DNA of 64,000 nucleotides from Chloroflexota bacterium (GTDB lineage: Bacteria; Chloroflexota; Anaerolineae; Anaerolineales; Villigracilaceae), in the NCBI GenBank assembly GCA_013388855.1, contig JACAEM010000034.1, positions 186,001-250,000 of the forward strand, read 5' to 3'. Both the position numbers and the translations under genes were made by a program. Position 1 is the stretch's first letter. Every line of letters begins with the position of its first letter. Shown in pieces: positions 1 to 9,431 of this stretch. The notes beneath the pieces were generated by a model. It did not search any database. It saw only the letters and a list, made by a program, of their open reading frames with translations, and had not been told where the DNA came from.

Positions 1-1229
1 AAGGAAAAAAGGAGCAAGGCGATGCGCGGACTACCCATTACCCCGCCCACCCAGATGGAAAGAACGCGGGTAATGAAAATCGCCGTGTTCAAGCCAAAAG
101 AAAGTTCATTCCTTTCCAAAACACTATACAGCCGGCTCATCGGGGAGGAGACGAACCAGAAGACCATCCATAGGCTCAGGATTTGCGTATAAACGCCCGC
201 TTCCGCCCAGCCGGAGCCAAAAATGACCACAAATAATTCCCTGCTGACCATCGCCAGCATCAAGATCGGGAAAAAACTATATTCAACCAGCCTGCGAAAG
301 GTATTTTCTACAAATTCTGCCAGGGTCCCTTCCTGATTCGCTGTGGCGGCATGTGCAAAAAAAGCCTGCGCGATCGAACCACCCACCAAACTCATGGGGA
401 CGCGCAATAACTGATTACCAAATGCGTAATAACCGACAACGGTTGGGGAGAAAAACGCCGAGAGCAGGAAGGAGGGAACCTGCCAGGAAATATTGTTCAA
501 CAATGCCGAGGGCGTATTAAAAATCGCGAACTTTCGGTAACGTTTGAGATTCTCCCAGATCTTCCGCCAGCGGACATTGTCAAGGAAGAGACGGCCATCC
601 CGGCGCCAGACCTGCCAGCCGAGCAATACAGGAGAGATGATCGAACCCGCCAGATTACCCACGATCAACCCGCCGCCGGAATTGAATCCGGAAAGACCGG
701 CAACGACTCTCCCCGCGACGGAAACGACACTTCCTGTCACCTGGGTGGACGCCACCTGCGCAAAATTCCGGGTGCGACCCGCCCAGGCATTCAACACCGG
801 ATGACCTGCGCTCAGGCCTCCAAAAAACAAGACCAGCGGCACCAGCCACAAGTAGTCGGATAACTGCGGGGCATTCAACCAGCCTGCCAAAGTGGGTCCC
901 ATCAGTCCGATGACCGGCACCAGTAACAGGCTGAAAAATGTCGCTATTCCCAGACTGCCCGCGACCAGATTCACGGCATCTTCATCCTGTTTCGGCAACA
1001 TGATGGCCAGTTCATATTGCAATGTGAAGAACATGACAAGGACACCCGTGATTGAATAAAACAACGTGAATATTCCGAAGGCCTCCGGAGCGAATAACCA
1101 TGCCAACAATGGCGCAGAAAGGACATTGAGCGCCTGCGCAATGGTCGTTCCTGACGCCACTTTTAATATATCTCCCCCAAAACTTGTCCGGTTAACCGGC
1201 CGCTCTTCGAGCGGCTGCGAGTCGGTCAT
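1..1229 (-). CDS. Polysaccharide flippase (Wzx/MATE-like), C-terminus cut by window edge
   Basis: The minus-strand frame is open from the ATG at 1229 to the window edge, about 409 codons, so the C-terminus is missing. The product is a run of hydrophobic helices. The N-terminus (MTDSQPLEERPVN) is a short cytosolic leader followed by membrane segments such as FTLFYSITGVLVMFF. This is the pattern of polysaccharide biosynthesis flippases, which move lipid-linked repeat units across the cytoplasmic membrane. The ATG directly follows the stop codon of the upstream dehydrogenase (TAGATG), so translation is probably coupled. It is the second flippase of this locus (the other is at 18828-20165), suggesting two lipid-linked products or two export steps. 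The family is clear; the exported substrate is inferred from its neighbours. Confidence 0.8.
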   Translation of the reverse strand, partial: MTDSQPLEERPVNRTSFGGDILKVASGTTIAQALNVLSAPLLAWLFAPEAFGIFTLFYSITGVLVMFFTLQYELAIMLPKQDEDAVNLVAGSLGIATFFSLLLVPVIGLMGPTLAGWLNAPQLSDYLWLVPLVLFFGGLSAGHPVLNAWAGRTRNFAQVASTQVTGSVVSVAGRVVAGLSGFNSGGGLIVGNLAGSIISPVLLGWQVWRRDGRLFLDNVRWRKIWENLKRYRKFAIFNTPSALLNNISWQVPSFLLSAFFSPTVVGYYAFGNQLLRVPMSLVGGSIAQAFFAHAATANQEGTLAEFVENTFRRLVEYSFFPILMLAMVSRELFVVIFGSGWAEAGVYTQILSLWMVFWFVSSPMSRLYSVLERNELSFGLNTAIFITRVLSIWVGGVMGSPRIALLLFS

Positions 1230-2561
1230 CTATTCCCATCCCTGCCCGACCCCTCGATACGTCAAACCAACTGCATCAGCCTGCGCGGCAGAGAATACAT
1301 GCCTGCCGTCCACGAGCACGGGCAGGCGCAAGACAGACTTGAGCCTGGCAAGATCGAGGGTGCGATACTCGCTATGCGCCACCATCAGCACGACAGCATC
1401 ACACCCCTTGATGCGTTCGAACACATCTCCGTCATATTCGGGAATCCATGGGTCATGGATGACCGGTTGGGCGCCCAGCTCATAGAGTCGCGCCACCAAC
1501 GAACGGGTGGGACTGTTGCGGGTATCGTCGCTGTTCTCAAGATAGGCATAGCCAAGTACTGCAATGCGCGCATCCAGCAGAGGTTTGCCTACTTGCGCCA
1601 GCGCGTTCTCCAGCAATTTGATCATGTGCAGGGGCATGGTGTTGTTGACCTCGCGCGCTGCCGGGATGATGCGCAACACCACATCCTTGCCATTGGCTCC
1701 ATATGCCAGCAACCAGGGATCTTTCGGGATGCAATGCCCTCCCACGCCCGCACCGGGCAGGTGCATGTGCCGCATCGGGCTTTTGTTCACCAGTTCACGC
1801 ACTTTCCACACATCGCCGCCCGCCGCCTCACAAATCAGTGCGACCTCGTTCGCAAAGGCAATCTGAACATCACGATAGGCATTCTCGGTGGTCTTGACCA
1901 GTTCCGCGGTGATACAATCCGCCGGGTCAAGATCCGCCTGGACAATATAACCATACAGGGAGATCATGGCTTGCGACGTTTCGGGGGTCATGCCGCCCGC
2001 TACGCGGCTGAGGGTACTCAGGTTCTTGAGCAGTTTACCGGGCATGACGCGCTCCGGGCAAATCCCCAGAAAAAAGCCCTCGTTCAATTTCTTGCCGGTG
2101 TGTTTTTCAAGCAGGGGCAGCACCAGTTGATTGATCGTGCCCGGCGCCACGGTCGATTCGACGATCACCAGTGCGCCATCCTTCAACACTGATCCAAGGC
2201 TCTTAAGCACTGAACGCAATGCCTCATAACGCGGGATATTCTGATCGTCAACGGGGGTCTCCACGTCGATCAGGATAACATCATGGTCGCGCAGGTCCTC
2301 GTAATTCAGGGTGGCACGCAGGCGTCCCGTTTTGATCACACGCTCAAGCAGTTCAGCCAGTCCCGGTTCGTCACCCTCGATGGGAGAGATACCGTTGTTG
2401 ATCTTTTCCACCCGTTCGGCGATGATCTCGACACCAGTCACATTGAAACCTGCATCCGCGAACATCGCCGCGACCGGGAGTCCCACGTACCCCAGTCCGA
2501 TTACCGCCAGACGCGCCTGTTTATCCTTAATCTTTTCGTGAAGTTCGTTTATATCCATCAT
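1230..2561 (-). CDS. wecC: UDP-N-acetyl-D-mannosamine dehydrogenase-like nucleotide-sugar dehydrogenase
   Basis: 443 residues. An N-terminal Rossmann motif (GLGYVGLP, about residue 22) and the catalytic-cysteine motif GAGVGGHCIPKDP with Cys277 identify an NAD-dependent UDP-sugar 6-dehydrogenase, which oxidises C6 of a UDP-hexose(amine) to the uronic acid. The sequence around the active site (VNKSPMRHMHLPGAGVGGHC) resembles UDP-ManNAc dehydrogenases (WecC and archaeal homologues) more than UDP-Glc or UDP-GlcNAc dehydrogenases. The ATG at 2561 is chosen because AAGG lies 6 nt upstream; a second ATG follows immediately at 2558. The reading frame continues upstream to 2630, but that part encodes the intergenic hairpin. 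The partner 2-epimerase is at 5882-6955. Substrate specificity is inferred. Confidence 0.85.
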   Translation of the reverse strand: MMDINELHEKIKDKQARLAVIGLGYVGLPVAAMFADAGFNVTGVEIIAERVEKINNGISPIEGDEPGLAELLERVIKTGRLRATLNYEDLRDHDVILIDVETPVDDQNIPRYEALRSVLKSLGSVLKDGALVIVESTVAPGTINQLVLPLLEKHTGKKLNEGFFLGICPERVMPGKLLKNLSTLSRVAGGMTPETSQAMISLYGYIVQADLDPADCITAELVKTTENAYRDVQIAFANEVALICEAAGGDVWKVRELVNKSPMRHMHLPGAGVGGHCIPKDPWLLAYGANGKDVVLRIIPAAREVNNTMPLHMIKLLENALAQVGKPLLDARIAVLGYAYLENSDDTRNSPTRSLVARLYELGAQPVIHDPWIPEYDGDVFERIKGCDAVVLMVAHSEYRTLDLARLKSVLRLPVLVDGRHVFSAAQADAVGLTYRGVGQGWE

Positions 2562-2579
2562 CAACTGCCTTACTGAAAA

Positions 2580-2626
2580 CGTCCCGAAGGTACAGAACCT
2601 GCAACGCAGGCTGAACCTTCGGGACG
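2580..2626. repeat. Intergenic branched hairpin
   Basis: Perfect 12-bp arms CGTCCCGAAGGT (2580-2591) and ACCTTCGGGACG (2615-2626) enclose a 23-nt loop that itself folds as CCTGC-AAC-GCAGG. The hairpin lies between the oxidoreductase stop (2638) and the dehydrogenase start (2561). No clear T-tract follows, so it looks more like a dispersed palindromic element or a processing/attenuation site than a simple terminator. Confidence 0.6.
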
Positions 2627-2637
2627 ACATGCAACAA

Positions 2638-3636
2638 TCAATTATTGAACTCGATCACCCGATGGCTCTGCCCGGACTCGACCAAAGCCAGCGATATCCG
2701 CAATGCAGCAAGACCATCCTCCCCGGAGACCGGAACCGGCTTTTCATCTTGAATGGCTTTCAGGAAGGATTGCAATTCGGCTTTCAACGGCTCAAAACGG
2801 GGAATGGCAAAACGCGTCATGCTGCCTTCGCTCACGCCTTTGAGCGTTTGCAGGGTCGCCCATTGTACATCTTTTGCCTGGGCATTCTCGAAGAAATACA
2901 GGTCCTGGGTCAGGTCATCCACGCGGAATAGACCGCGCTCGCCGAGCACGAGCGTCTCGCGCACTTTGGTGGGGGTCAGCCAGTTGATCTCGAGGCTGCC
3001 AGTGATACCGTCCGCGAAGCGGAGGACGCCCCAGAGCAGATCCTCATGGTCGGTATGGAGCCGCTGTTCGATCTCGGCATAGAGGCGGACCGGGTCGGCA
3101 TCCGTCAGGAAGCGCATCAGATCCACATCGTGAGGAGCCAGATCCACGACCACGCCCACGTCCCGGATGCGAGCCGGGAATGGTCCTGCACGGCGGCAAA
3201 ACACCTGGAAAATGCGCCCCAGTTCACCGGCGGCGAGTTTTTGCTTGAGCGCCTGAATGGCAGGATTGAAACGGACAATATGCCCCACCATCAGTTTTCG
3301 TCCGGCGCTTTTCGCTTTGGCAATCAAACGCTGACCTTCCTCGACCGTGGCGGCAATTGGTTTTTCCATCAACACATGCGCGCCGGACTCCAACGCGGCA
3401 ACCCCGACCTCTTCATGCAGAACCGTCGGCACGGCAATGGAAACAGCGTCTGGCTTTTCCTTCTCCAACAGTTCGCGATATTCGGTATAGGCGCGCGCGC
3501 CGAATTTTTCGGCGGCCGCGTCAGCCTGTTTCGCGTCCGCATCCGAGACGGCGACCAGTTCCGCTTCGGGCAGTTCACTGAAGACGCGGGCATGGTTTCT
3601 GCCCATCGAGCCCACGCCGATGACTGCCACTTTCAT
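2638..3636 (-). CDS. wlbA: Gfo/Idh/MocA oxidoreductase, UDP-GlcNAcA 3-dehydrogenase type
   Basis: 332 residues. The N-terminal Rossmann fold starts [16 protein letters not shown] and the conserved EKP motif sits at residues 91-93 (LMEKPIAA), with the usual C-terminal alpha/beta domain. Members of this family next to a WlbC/WbpE-type aminotransferase and a WlbB/WbpD-type acetyltransferase oxidise C3 of UDP-N-acetylglucosaminuronic acid, the second step to UDP-2,3-diacetamido uronic acids. Its ATG overlaps the stop codon of the aminotransferase gene by 4 bp (ATGA at 3633-3636), indicating translational coupling. The specific assignment rests on this gene set; the superfamily assignment is certain. 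Confidence 0.82.
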   Translation of the reverse strand: MKVAVIGVGSMGRNHARVFSELPEAELVAVSDADAKQADAAAEKFGARAYTEYRELLEKEKPDAVSIAVPTVLHEEVGVAALESGAHVLMEKPIAATVEEGQRLIAKAKSAGRKLMVGHIVRFNPAIQALKQKLAAGELGRIFQVFCRRAGPFPARIRDVGVVVDLAPHDVDLMRFLTDADPVRLYAEIEQRLHTDHEDLLWGVLRFADGITGSLEINWLTPTKVRETLVLGERGLFRVDDLTQDLYFFENAQAKDVQWATLQTLKGVSEGSMTRFAIPRFEPLKAELQSFLKAIQDEKPVPVSGEDGLAALRISLALVESGQSHRVIEFNN

Positions 3637-4721
3637 GCGTTCTTCTCCATGAATTCATTCACGGTGGAGACAATGGTTTCAAGGTCGGCGGAACTCAACG
3701 CCGGGTGCACCGGCAGGGAAAGCACTTCGGTGGTGGCAAATTCGGTCTCCGGCAGGGAGACATCGCCGTAGCCCAGATCGCTCACGTAGAAACTCTGTTT
3801 GTGGATCGGCACCGGATAGTAGACTTCCGAGCCGATACCGTGGTCGTTCAACCAGGTGCGGAGGGCGTCCCGCTTCCCGCCTGGAACTCGGACCGTGTAC
3901 TGATGAAAGACGTGGGTCTGCCCCTCGGGGACATGCGGTACAGTGACGCCCTTCAGGTGTTCGCTCAGGAATTTGGCGTTCGTCTGGCGTTGGGCGTTGA
4001 ATTTCTCCAACTTTTTGAGCTGCGCCAGCCCGATGGCGGCGTGAATGTCCGTCATGCGGAAGTTGTAGCCGAGTTCATCATGATAGTAACGCTTGCGCAT
4101 TCCGTGCTGGCGGATGACTCGACATTTCTCGTCGATGACCGGGTCGTTGGTGGTGATCATCCCGCCCTCGGCGGAGGTGATGTTCTTGGTTGGGTACAGG
4201 GAGAAGGTCCCGGTGCCGAACGAGCCGACCTTTTTCCCCTTGTATTCCGCGCCGTGACTTTGGCAGGCATCTTCGATCACCGCCAGCCCGTGCTTTTCAG
4301 CAATCTTCAAGATTGGATCCATATCGCAAGCCAGCCCGTAGAGGTGAACCGGCAGGATGGCTTTTGTTTTCGGCGTGATGGCGGCTTCGATCTTCGCCGG
4401 GTCCAGGTTGAAGGTACGCGGGTCGATGTCAACAAAGACGGGTTTCGCGCCCACAAACAGAATGCTGTTTGCCGAGGCGATAAACGTGAAGGCGGAGGTG
4501 ATGACCTCATCTCCGGCGCCGATGCCGTGCGCCAGCAGGGCAACATGCAGCGCCGTGGTGCCGGAGGTGGTGGCAATCGCATGCCTGGTGCCACACATCA
4601 CCGCAAAGTCGTCCTCGAACGCTTTTACGCGCGGCCCCTGGGCAATGATGCCGGAGTCCAGCACTTCCATGACTGCTTTCTTTTCATCGTCCCCGATCTG
4701 GGGTTTTGCCATGTAAATCAT
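3633..4721 (-). CDS. wlbC: DegT/DnrJ/EryC1 aminotransferase, UDP-3-keto-GlcNAcA type
   Basis: 362 residues with the start at ATG 4721, which overlaps the upstream TGA (ATGA). The open frame runs further upstream to 5210, but that part lies inside the acetyltransferase gene. Sugar-aminotransferase hallmarks are [11 protein letters not shown] (residues 52-62), [11 protein letters not shown] (about 149-158) and the PLP lysine in [15 protein letters not shown] (Lys179). It should transfer an amino group from glutamate to C3 of the keto-sugar made by the adjacent oxidoreductase. The three genes wlbB-wlbC-wlbA are consecutive with 4-bp overlaps at both junctions, the strongest evidence that they act in one pathway. 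Confidence 0.86.
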   Translation of the reverse strand: MIYMAKPQIGDDEKKAVMEVLDSGIIAQGPRVKAFEDDFAVMCGTRHAIATTSGTTALHVALLAHGIGAGDEVITSAFTFIASANSILFVGAKPVFVDIDPRTFNLDPAKIEAAITPKTKAILPVHLYGLACDMDPILKIAEKHGLAVIEDACQSHGAEYKGKKVGSFGTGTFSLYPTKNITSAEGGMITTNDPVIDEKCRVIRQHGMRKRYYHDELGYNFRMTDIHAAIGLAQLKKLEKFNAQRQTNAKFLSEHLKGVTVPHVPEGQTHVFHQYTVRVPGGKRDALRTWLNDHGIGSEVYYPVPIHKQSFYVSDLGYGDVSLPETEFATTEVLSLPVHPALSSADLETIVSTVNEFMEKNA

Positions 4722-5323
4722 TTTATTTTCTCCCAATCCTTTACGGATTTTTCGATGGTGCGCCCGCATTTCGGGCACTTCAAGGTTACGACTTCGCTGT
4801 TCTGCGATTCTTTCTGCATCAACTCGCCGCACGCGCAGACGAATCCGCGCAGGCGGGCGGGATTGCCATAGACCAACCCGTGCGCGGGCACATCCTGTGT
4901 GACCACACTGCCCGAACCCACCATCGCCCATTCGCCGATGGTGATTCCGCAACGGATGGTGGAATTGGCGCCGAGCGCCGCGCCTTTCTGGATGCGCGTC
5001 TCGCTCAACACCCAGTCGTCCGCGGCTTTCAATGAGCCGTCCGGGTTGACGGCACGCGGTCGCATATCGTTGGTGAAGCAGACGTGAGGTCCGACAAAGA
5101 CACCGTCCTCGATGGCAACGCCGTGATAGACAGAAACATAGTTCTGGATTTTGACGTTGTCGCCGATGGGCACACCGGCATCCACGTACACCCCCTTGCC
5201 AATGATGCAATTCTTTCCGATTTTCACACCCTCGCGCACCTGGGCATGATGCCAGACACTGGAACCCTCTCCGATCTGGGCTTTATCAGACACTTCCGCA
5301 GTTGGATGAATTCGAATTCCCAT
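4718..5323 (-). CDS. wlbB: Hexapeptide-repeat N-acetyltransferase (WlbB/WbpD type) with C-terminal zinc ribbon
   Basis: 201 residues. Residues 1-160 are left-handed beta-helix hexapeptide repeats (for example [26 protein letters not shown]), typical of acetyl-CoA-dependent sugar N-acetyltransferases such as WbpD/WlbB, which acetylate the 3-amino group of UDP-GlcNAc3NA. Beyond the usual end of the helix lies a tail of about 40 residues with Cys163, Cys165, Cys183 and Cys186 (CAC and CPKC pairs), a probable zinc ribbon. A good ribosome-binding site (AAAGGA) precedes the ATG at 5323. The gene follows the MarR-like regulator by 2 nt. Confidence 0.85.
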   Translation of the reverse strand: MGIRIHPTAEVSDKAQIGEGSSVWHHAQVREGVKIGKNCIIGKGVYVDAGVPIGDNVKIQNYVSVYHGVAIEDGVFVGPHVCFTNDMRPRAVNPDGSLKAADDWVLSETRIQKGAALGANSTIRCGITIGEWAMVGSGSVVTQDVPAHGLVYGNPARLRGFVCACGELMQKESQNSEVVTLKCPKCGRTIEKSVKDWEKIK

Positions 5324-5325
5324 AT

Positions 5326-5820
5326 TTATTCCTTTTGTTTATGATCGGCAGCTCGTTCTGCCGTGGTAACCATGCAATAATCCTGTCCGTCCACCTTCAA
5401 AGTGACACCGTCCGGTGAGTCGAGCAGGCGGATGCCGGCTTCGATGCATGTCAGGCGCAGGATGTCGACAATTTCATCGTTCCCCTCGATGTATACCTGC
5501 CTGATCCCATTTCGTTCCAATTCCTGCACAAGCGTCTTGGCTTTCTTTCTGAAATCGCTATATACCTTGAGCGAATCGCGGGCATAATACAGGGCGCGCT
5601 GGGTAAATACCGCCATGCCCTCGGGAGTCAGATCGTATTTCAGGCGCGTCCGATCCAGATGCGAAACCTTGACCCAACCGCGATGGATGAGCCGCTTGAT
5701 GTACCAATTTACACTGCCCACGGCAATTCCCACGCGGGCGGAAAGGCTCGCCTGGGTCACCATGGAATCCTGTGCGATTTCGTTCAGTAGGTCGTATTCG
5801 TGCTGTTTAATCTCGGTCAT
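5326..5820 (-). CDS. MarR-like winged-helix regulator of the polysaccharide locus
   Basis: 164 residues. Residues about 5-75 form a winged helix-turn-helix: [15 protein letters not shown], then [20 protein letters not shown] as the recognition segment. It resembles the EPS-associated MarR-family regulators found inside exopolysaccharide loci. The C-terminal half (about residues 80-164) continues past the usual MarR fold with a basic, helical stretch. The start is ATG 5820; the frame stays open to 5871 but the upstream codons look non-coding. It sits inside the biosynthetic run, 2 nt before the acetyltransferase, so it is probably co-transcribed and may adjust expression of its own operon. No operator was recognised. 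Confidence 0.75.
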   Translation of the reverse strand: MTEIKQHEYDLLNEIAQDSMVTQASLSARVGIAVGSVNWYIKRLIHRGWVKVSHLDRTRLKYDLTPEGMAVFTQRALYYARDSLKVYSDFRKKAKTLVQELERNGIRQVYIEGNDEIVDILRLTCIEAGIRLLDSPDGVTLKVDGQDYCMVTTAERAADHKQKE

Positions 5821-5881
5821 GGTTTGAGCATTCAGTTTTTGAATTCTCACACAGAAACCACAGGATGTCAAGTGAATGATT

Positions 5882-6955
5882 TCACGAATTCAGGCTTCTA
5901 GACAGTATCTCGCAGATTTGTTCCGCCGCGTGTCCATCGCCATACAACGGAGGTCTCCCCTCCTGTGGATGCCAATCGGTAACCGCGGCACGGATCGCTT
6001 CTTGGTCAACGCCGACCAACCGGTTCCACCCGGAAGACACTGTCTCCACCCATTCGGTCTCCTCGCGCAGGGTGATGCAACGTACGCCCAGCAAATAGGC
6101 CTCTTTTTGCATCCCGCCGGAATCGGTCAGAATGCAATCGGCATTTTCCTGCAACATCAAAATATCGAAGTAACCTTGCGGCTCGATGAAAGACACATTG
6201 GAATTTGCCGTCAGGCCCCATTCCTGGATCATCTTTCGCGTGCGCGGGTGAACCGGAAAGACCACTTTTAACGGAAGCGCGCTCAAGGCGTCCAGAATCG
6301 AACGCATCCGCTCCGGGTCGTCTGTGTTGGCGGCGCGGTGGACGGTTGTCAGCGCGTACGCCTTCCGGCTCAGACTCAGCCGGTCCAGCACTTGCGAACG
6401 CCTGCGCGCAATCGTCAAATTGTGCAGGAGCGCGTCATACATTACATCTCCAACCCGGTAGACACCGTTGACAACGCCCTCCTTTGCCAGATTCTCGATA
6501 GCTGCGTCGGTGGGGCAGAACAGGAAATTGGAGATATGATCGGTCAGCACGCGGTTGATCTCCTCCGGCATCGTTCGGTTATAGGACCTCAAGCCTGCTT
6601 CCACGTGCGCAAGCGGAATCCCCGCCTTGGCAGCGGTCACCGCGCCTGCCAGTGTGGAATTCGTATCGCCATACACCAGGATGCAGTCCGGCTTCACCTC
6701 GCCAACCACCTTCTCCAGTTCGATCAGCATCCTGCCCGTCTGCTCGCCGTGCGAACCGCCCCCCACTCCCAGGTTGAAATCCGGCGGGTGCATTTCCATT
6801 TCCTGGAAGAAGATCTCGGACATTCCATAATCGTAGTGCTGACCGGTGTGAATCAGCACCTCCCGAAAACGAGAAGAAAGCGCCCGCGAAACAGGCGCCG
6901 ATTTAATGAACTGGGGACGCGCACCCACGATGGATGCAATGATTTTCACGGGCAA
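5882..6955 (-). CDS. wbpI: Non-hydrolysing UDP-GlcNAc(3NAcA) 2-epimerase, WbpI/WecB family
   Basis: 357 residues. N-terminal GARPQFIKSAPVSRAL, VYGDTNSTLAGA, AHVEAGLRS and C-terminal SGGMQKEAYLLGV...LREETEWVE mark the non-hydrolysing UDP-sugar 2-epimerases. The RPQFIK and ETEWVE variants are those of the WbpI type, which acts on UDP-GlcNAc3NAcA, rather than the RPEAIK variant of E. coli WecB. With the other Wlb/Wbp enzymes it would complete UDP-ManNAc3NAcA; it might also serve the ManNAcA branch. The start appears to be TTG 6955, with GGAG 5 nt upstream; an in-frame GTG lies at 6949. It follows the aminotransferase gene by 14 nt. Confidence 0.85.
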   Translation of the reverse strand: MPVKIIASIVGARPQFIKSAPVSRALSSRFREVLIHTGQHYDYGMSEIFFQEMEMHPPDFNLGVGGGSHGEQTGRMLIELEKVVGEVKPDCILVYGDTNSTLAGAVTAAKAGIPLAHVEAGLRSYNRTMPEEINRVLTDHISNFLFCPTDAAIENLAKEGVVNGVYRVGDVMYDALLHNLTIARRRSQVLDRLSLSRKAYALTTVHRAANTDDPERMRSILDALSALPLKVVFPVHPRTRKMIQEWGLTANSNVSFIEPQGYFDILMLQENADCILTDSGGMQKEAYLLGVRCITLREETEWVETVSSGWNRLVGVDQEAIRAAVTDWHPQEGRPPLYGDGHAAEQICEILSRSLNS

Positions 6956-6969
6956 TCAGACTCCAATAT

Positions 6970-8103
6970 CTACTGGACGGAAAATTCCTTCAACGCCGCA
7001 ATGACTTCCTTTTGCTCGTCATCTGCCATGTTTGTGTAAAAGGGCAGGCGCAAGAGCTGGTCGCTGATACGCTCGGTCACCGCGCAATCGCCCGGTTTGC
7101 CGCCGTACTTTTCGCCCATTGGGGAAAGATGCAGGGGCAGGTAATGGAAGACTGCCTGAATACCGCGCTCCTTCAAATGCGCAATCGCCGCCTGACGGCT
7201 TTCCAGGTTAGGAAAGAGCAGGTAGAACATGTGATACGACTGTTCGCAGTGCGCCGGAACGAACGGCATGGTCACATGGTTTTCCTCCGCCCAGGCGCCC
7301 AGTTCCTTGTAATAAGTTTCCCAGATGCGCTGGCGGGCGGACTGGATTTTCTTACGCTCCTCCAGTTGCGCAAACAGGAACGCGGCCAGCATATCCGAAG
7401 GCAGGTAACTTGAGCCGACGCTGACCCAGGTGTATTTATCTACCTGCCCGCGAAAGAAGCGGCTGCGATTGGTTCCCTTTTCGCGCAGAATCTCCGCGTC
7501 CTCGATGTATTTTTTGTCGTTGATCAACAACGCGCCGCCTTCGCCGGAGGTGAAATTCTTGGTCTCGTGGAAACTTTGCGTCGCCATGACACCGAACGTG
7601 CCGAGATACTTCCCCTTATATTTGCCGAAGAGTCCGTGCGCGTTATCTTCGATGACAGGGATACCGTGGCGGTTTGCAATCTCCATGATCGCGTCCATCT
7701 CACAGCCCACACCCGCATAGTGGACAACGACAATGGCGCGCGTCCTGGGCGTGATCAAAGCCTCCAGCCGGGATTCGTCGAGATTAAGGGTATCAGCCCG
7801 GATGTCCGCGAAGACCGGTTTTGCGCCGCGCAGAACAAAGGCGTTGATCGTCGAAACGAACGTGAATGCCGGGACGATGACTTCATCCCCTTCCTTCAGA
7901 TTCAGCAACAGCGCGGACATTTCCAACGCGTGTGTGCAGGATGTGGTCAACAAAACCTTGGGAACGCCCAGCGCCTCCTCCAGCACGGCGTGGCTTTTCT
8001 TGGTAAAGGGTCCATCGCCGGAAAGGTGGTTATTTTTCAAAACCTGTTGCATATACCCGGACTCTTTACCTACATATGTGGGACGATTGAAAGGGATTGA
8101 CAT
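6970..8103 (-). CDS. wecE: dTDP-4-amino-4,6-dideoxygalactose transaminase (WecE/RffA)
   Basis: 377 residues, the usual WecE length. Features: FNRPTYVGKE at the start, TTSCTHALEMSALL (residues 53-66), VIEDNAHGLFGKYKG and the PLP lysine in SFHETKNFTSGEGG (Lys182). The enzyme transfers an amino group from glutamate to C4 of dTDP-4-keto-6-deoxyglucose, giving dTDP-Fuc4N. The keto-sugar is the product of RmlA and RmlB, encoded just upstream (8556-10540). AGGAG lies 7 nt before the ATG at 8103. The MaoC-like gene separates it from rmlA. Confidence 0.88.
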   Translation of the reverse strand: MSIPFNRPTYVGKESGYMQQVLKNNHLSGDGPFTKKSHAVLEEALGVPKVLLTTSCTHALEMSALLLNLKEGDEVIVPAFTFVSTINAFVLRGAKPVFADIRADTLNLDESRLEALITPRTRAIVVVHYAGVGCEMDAIMEIANRHGIPVIEDNAHGLFGKYKGKYLGTFGVMATQSFHETKNFTSGEGGALLINDKKYIEDAEILREKGTNRSRFFRGQVDKYTWVSVGSSYLPSDMLAAFLFAQLEERKKIQSARQRIWETYYKELGAWAEENHVTMPFVPAHCEQSYHMFYLLFPNLESRQAAIAHLKERGIQAVFHYLPLHLSPMGEKYGGKPGDCAVTERISDQLLRLPFYTNMADDEQKEVIAALKEFSVQ

Positions 8104-8134
8104 GAAAAATGCTCCTCTTCCTCATTATTTATTT

Positions 8135-8545
8135 CTATTCCGGCAACCAGATCGTCGCCGAGCCGGTCAGGCAGACTTCGTTGTTTTCGTTCAGGATGCT
8201 GGTGTCCAAAATTAAGCGGCGTTTCTCCGCAAGTACCTGCGTGACCTTCACCTCCACAATGACCTTTGTATCGACATATACCGGACGCTTGAACACGGAA
8301 TTTTGCGAGATATAGACCGTACCCTGCCCTGGGAAATCCATGCCCAACACCTTGGAAATCAGCCCGCCCAGGAATGCGCCATGGACGATACGCTTTTTGA
8401 AAAAGGATTTCTCCGCAAACTCTGCGTCGAGATGGATCGGGTTGAGGTCGCCGACCACTTCGGCAAAACGCCTCACATCCTCCGCTGAGATGAACCGCTC
8501 CCACCGGAAGTGGTCACCTTCCTGAAAAGAAAAATCATTGGGCAT
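8135..8545 (-). CDS. MaoC-like (R)-specific hydratase, hot-dog fold
   Basis: 136 residues, a single hot-dog domain. The hydratase-2 motif is present with catalytic Asp33 and His38 in GDLNPIHLDAEFA, followed by VHGAFLGGLIS (about residues 54-64). Such enzymes hydrate enoyl-CoAs to (R)-3-hydroxyacyl-CoAs or act as dehydratases. It lies between rmlA and wecE (gaps of 10 and 31 nt), the place taken by the acetyltransferase gene wecD in the enterobacterial common-antigen cluster. A possible role is supply of a 3-hydroxyacyl-CoA for N-acylation of the 4-amino sugar; this is inference, and no dedicated acyltransferase is adjacent. Confidence 0.82.
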   Translation of the reverse strand: MPNDFSFQEGDHFRWERFISAEDVRRFAEVVGDLNPIHLDAEFAEKSFFKKRIVHGAFLGGLISKVLGMDFPGQGTVYISQNSVFKRPVYVDTKVIVEVKVTQVLAEKRRLILDTSILNENNEVCLTGSATIWLPE

Positions 8546-8555
8546 GTGAACCTTC

Positions 8556-9431
8556 CTACATTAATTCTTCCTTGACCAGATTCATCAGGTACGCGCCGTA
8601 GGTGGTGCCCTTCAGTCCCTGCGCCAGCACCATCAATTGGTCCTTCGTGATGTTCCCCTTGCGATAGGCGATCTCCTCAGGACAGGAGATCATCATCCCC
8701 TGCCGTTCCTGGATCGTCTGGATGAATTCCGCCGCTTGCAGCAGGGATTCGTGCGTGCCCGCGTCCAACCAGGCAACGCCGCGCCCGAAGAGTTTCACTT
8801 TCAATTTTCCCTGTTCAAGATATACCCTGTTGAGGTCGGTAATTTCCAGTTCTCCGCGCTCGGAGGGTTTCAAGGCTTCGGCGATCCGCACGACTTGATT
8901 ATCGTAAAAATAAATGCCCGGGATGGCATAACTCGACTTTGGGTTGCGCGGCTTTTCCTCCAGACTCAACACATTCTTGTTTGCGTCGAATTCGACGATG
9001 CCATAACGCTCCGGGTCGGTGACCTTGTAGCCAAAGATGATCGCGCCGTCGGTCAGGGTCGCGCACGACGATAGCAGCGAGATCAACCCATGCCCATAAA
9101 AAATATTGTCGCCGAGGATCAGGCATACCGGGCTGTCACCGACAAAATCGCGTCCCACCAAAAATGCGTCAGCCAGGCCGCGCGGCTCGGTCTGCTCGGC
9201 ATATTCGAACTGCAAACCCCACTGCGAACCGTCGCCAAGCAGTTGTCGAAAACCGGGCAGGGCATCGGGCGTGCTGATGACGAGAATCTCGCGAATGCCC
9301 GCCAACATCAGCATCGACAACGGGTAATAGATCATCGGTTTGTCGAAGACAGGCAGCAACTGTTTACTGGTGACAATCGTCAGCGGGTACAGCCGCGTGC
9401 CCTTCCCGCCAGCCAGAATGATTCCCTTCAT
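8556..9431 (-). CDS. rmlA: Glucose-1-phosphate thymidylyltransferase
   Basis: 291 residues, usual family length. The nucleotidyltransferase signature [18 protein letters not shown] opens the protein, followed by [26 protein letters not shown] and [13 protein letters not shown] near the C-terminus. It makes dTDP-glucose from glucose-1-phosphate and dTTP. The start at ATG 9431 is preceded by GGAGG and overlaps the rmlB stop (ATGA), so the two are coupled. No rmlC or rmlD is present here, so the pathway leads to a 4-amino sugar via WecE rather than to rhamnose. Confidence 0.93.
   Translation of the reverse strand: MKGIILAGGKGTRLYPLTIVTSKQLLPVFDKPMIYYPLSMLMLAGIREILVISTPDALPGFRQLLGDGSQWGLQFEYAEQTEPRGLADAFLVGRDFVGDSPVCLILGDNIFYGHGLISLLSSCATLTDGAIIFGYKVTDPERYGIVEFDANKNVLSLEEKPRNPKSSYAIPGIYFYDNQVVRIAEALKPSERGELEITDLNRVYLEQGKLKVKLFGRGVAWLDAGTHESLLQAAEFIQTIQERQGMMISCPEEIAYRKGNITKDQLMVLAQGLKGTTYGAYLMNLVKEELM

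Noticed and set aside
1299-2192. Long plus-strand open frame of 297 codons
   Set aside because: It is antisense to the WecC-like dehydrogenase, has no ribosome-binding site, and its product shows no recognisable domain.
3705-4871. Plus-strand open frame of 388 codons
   Set aside because: Antisense shadow of the WlbC aminotransferase gene; the opposite strand has clear PLP motifs.
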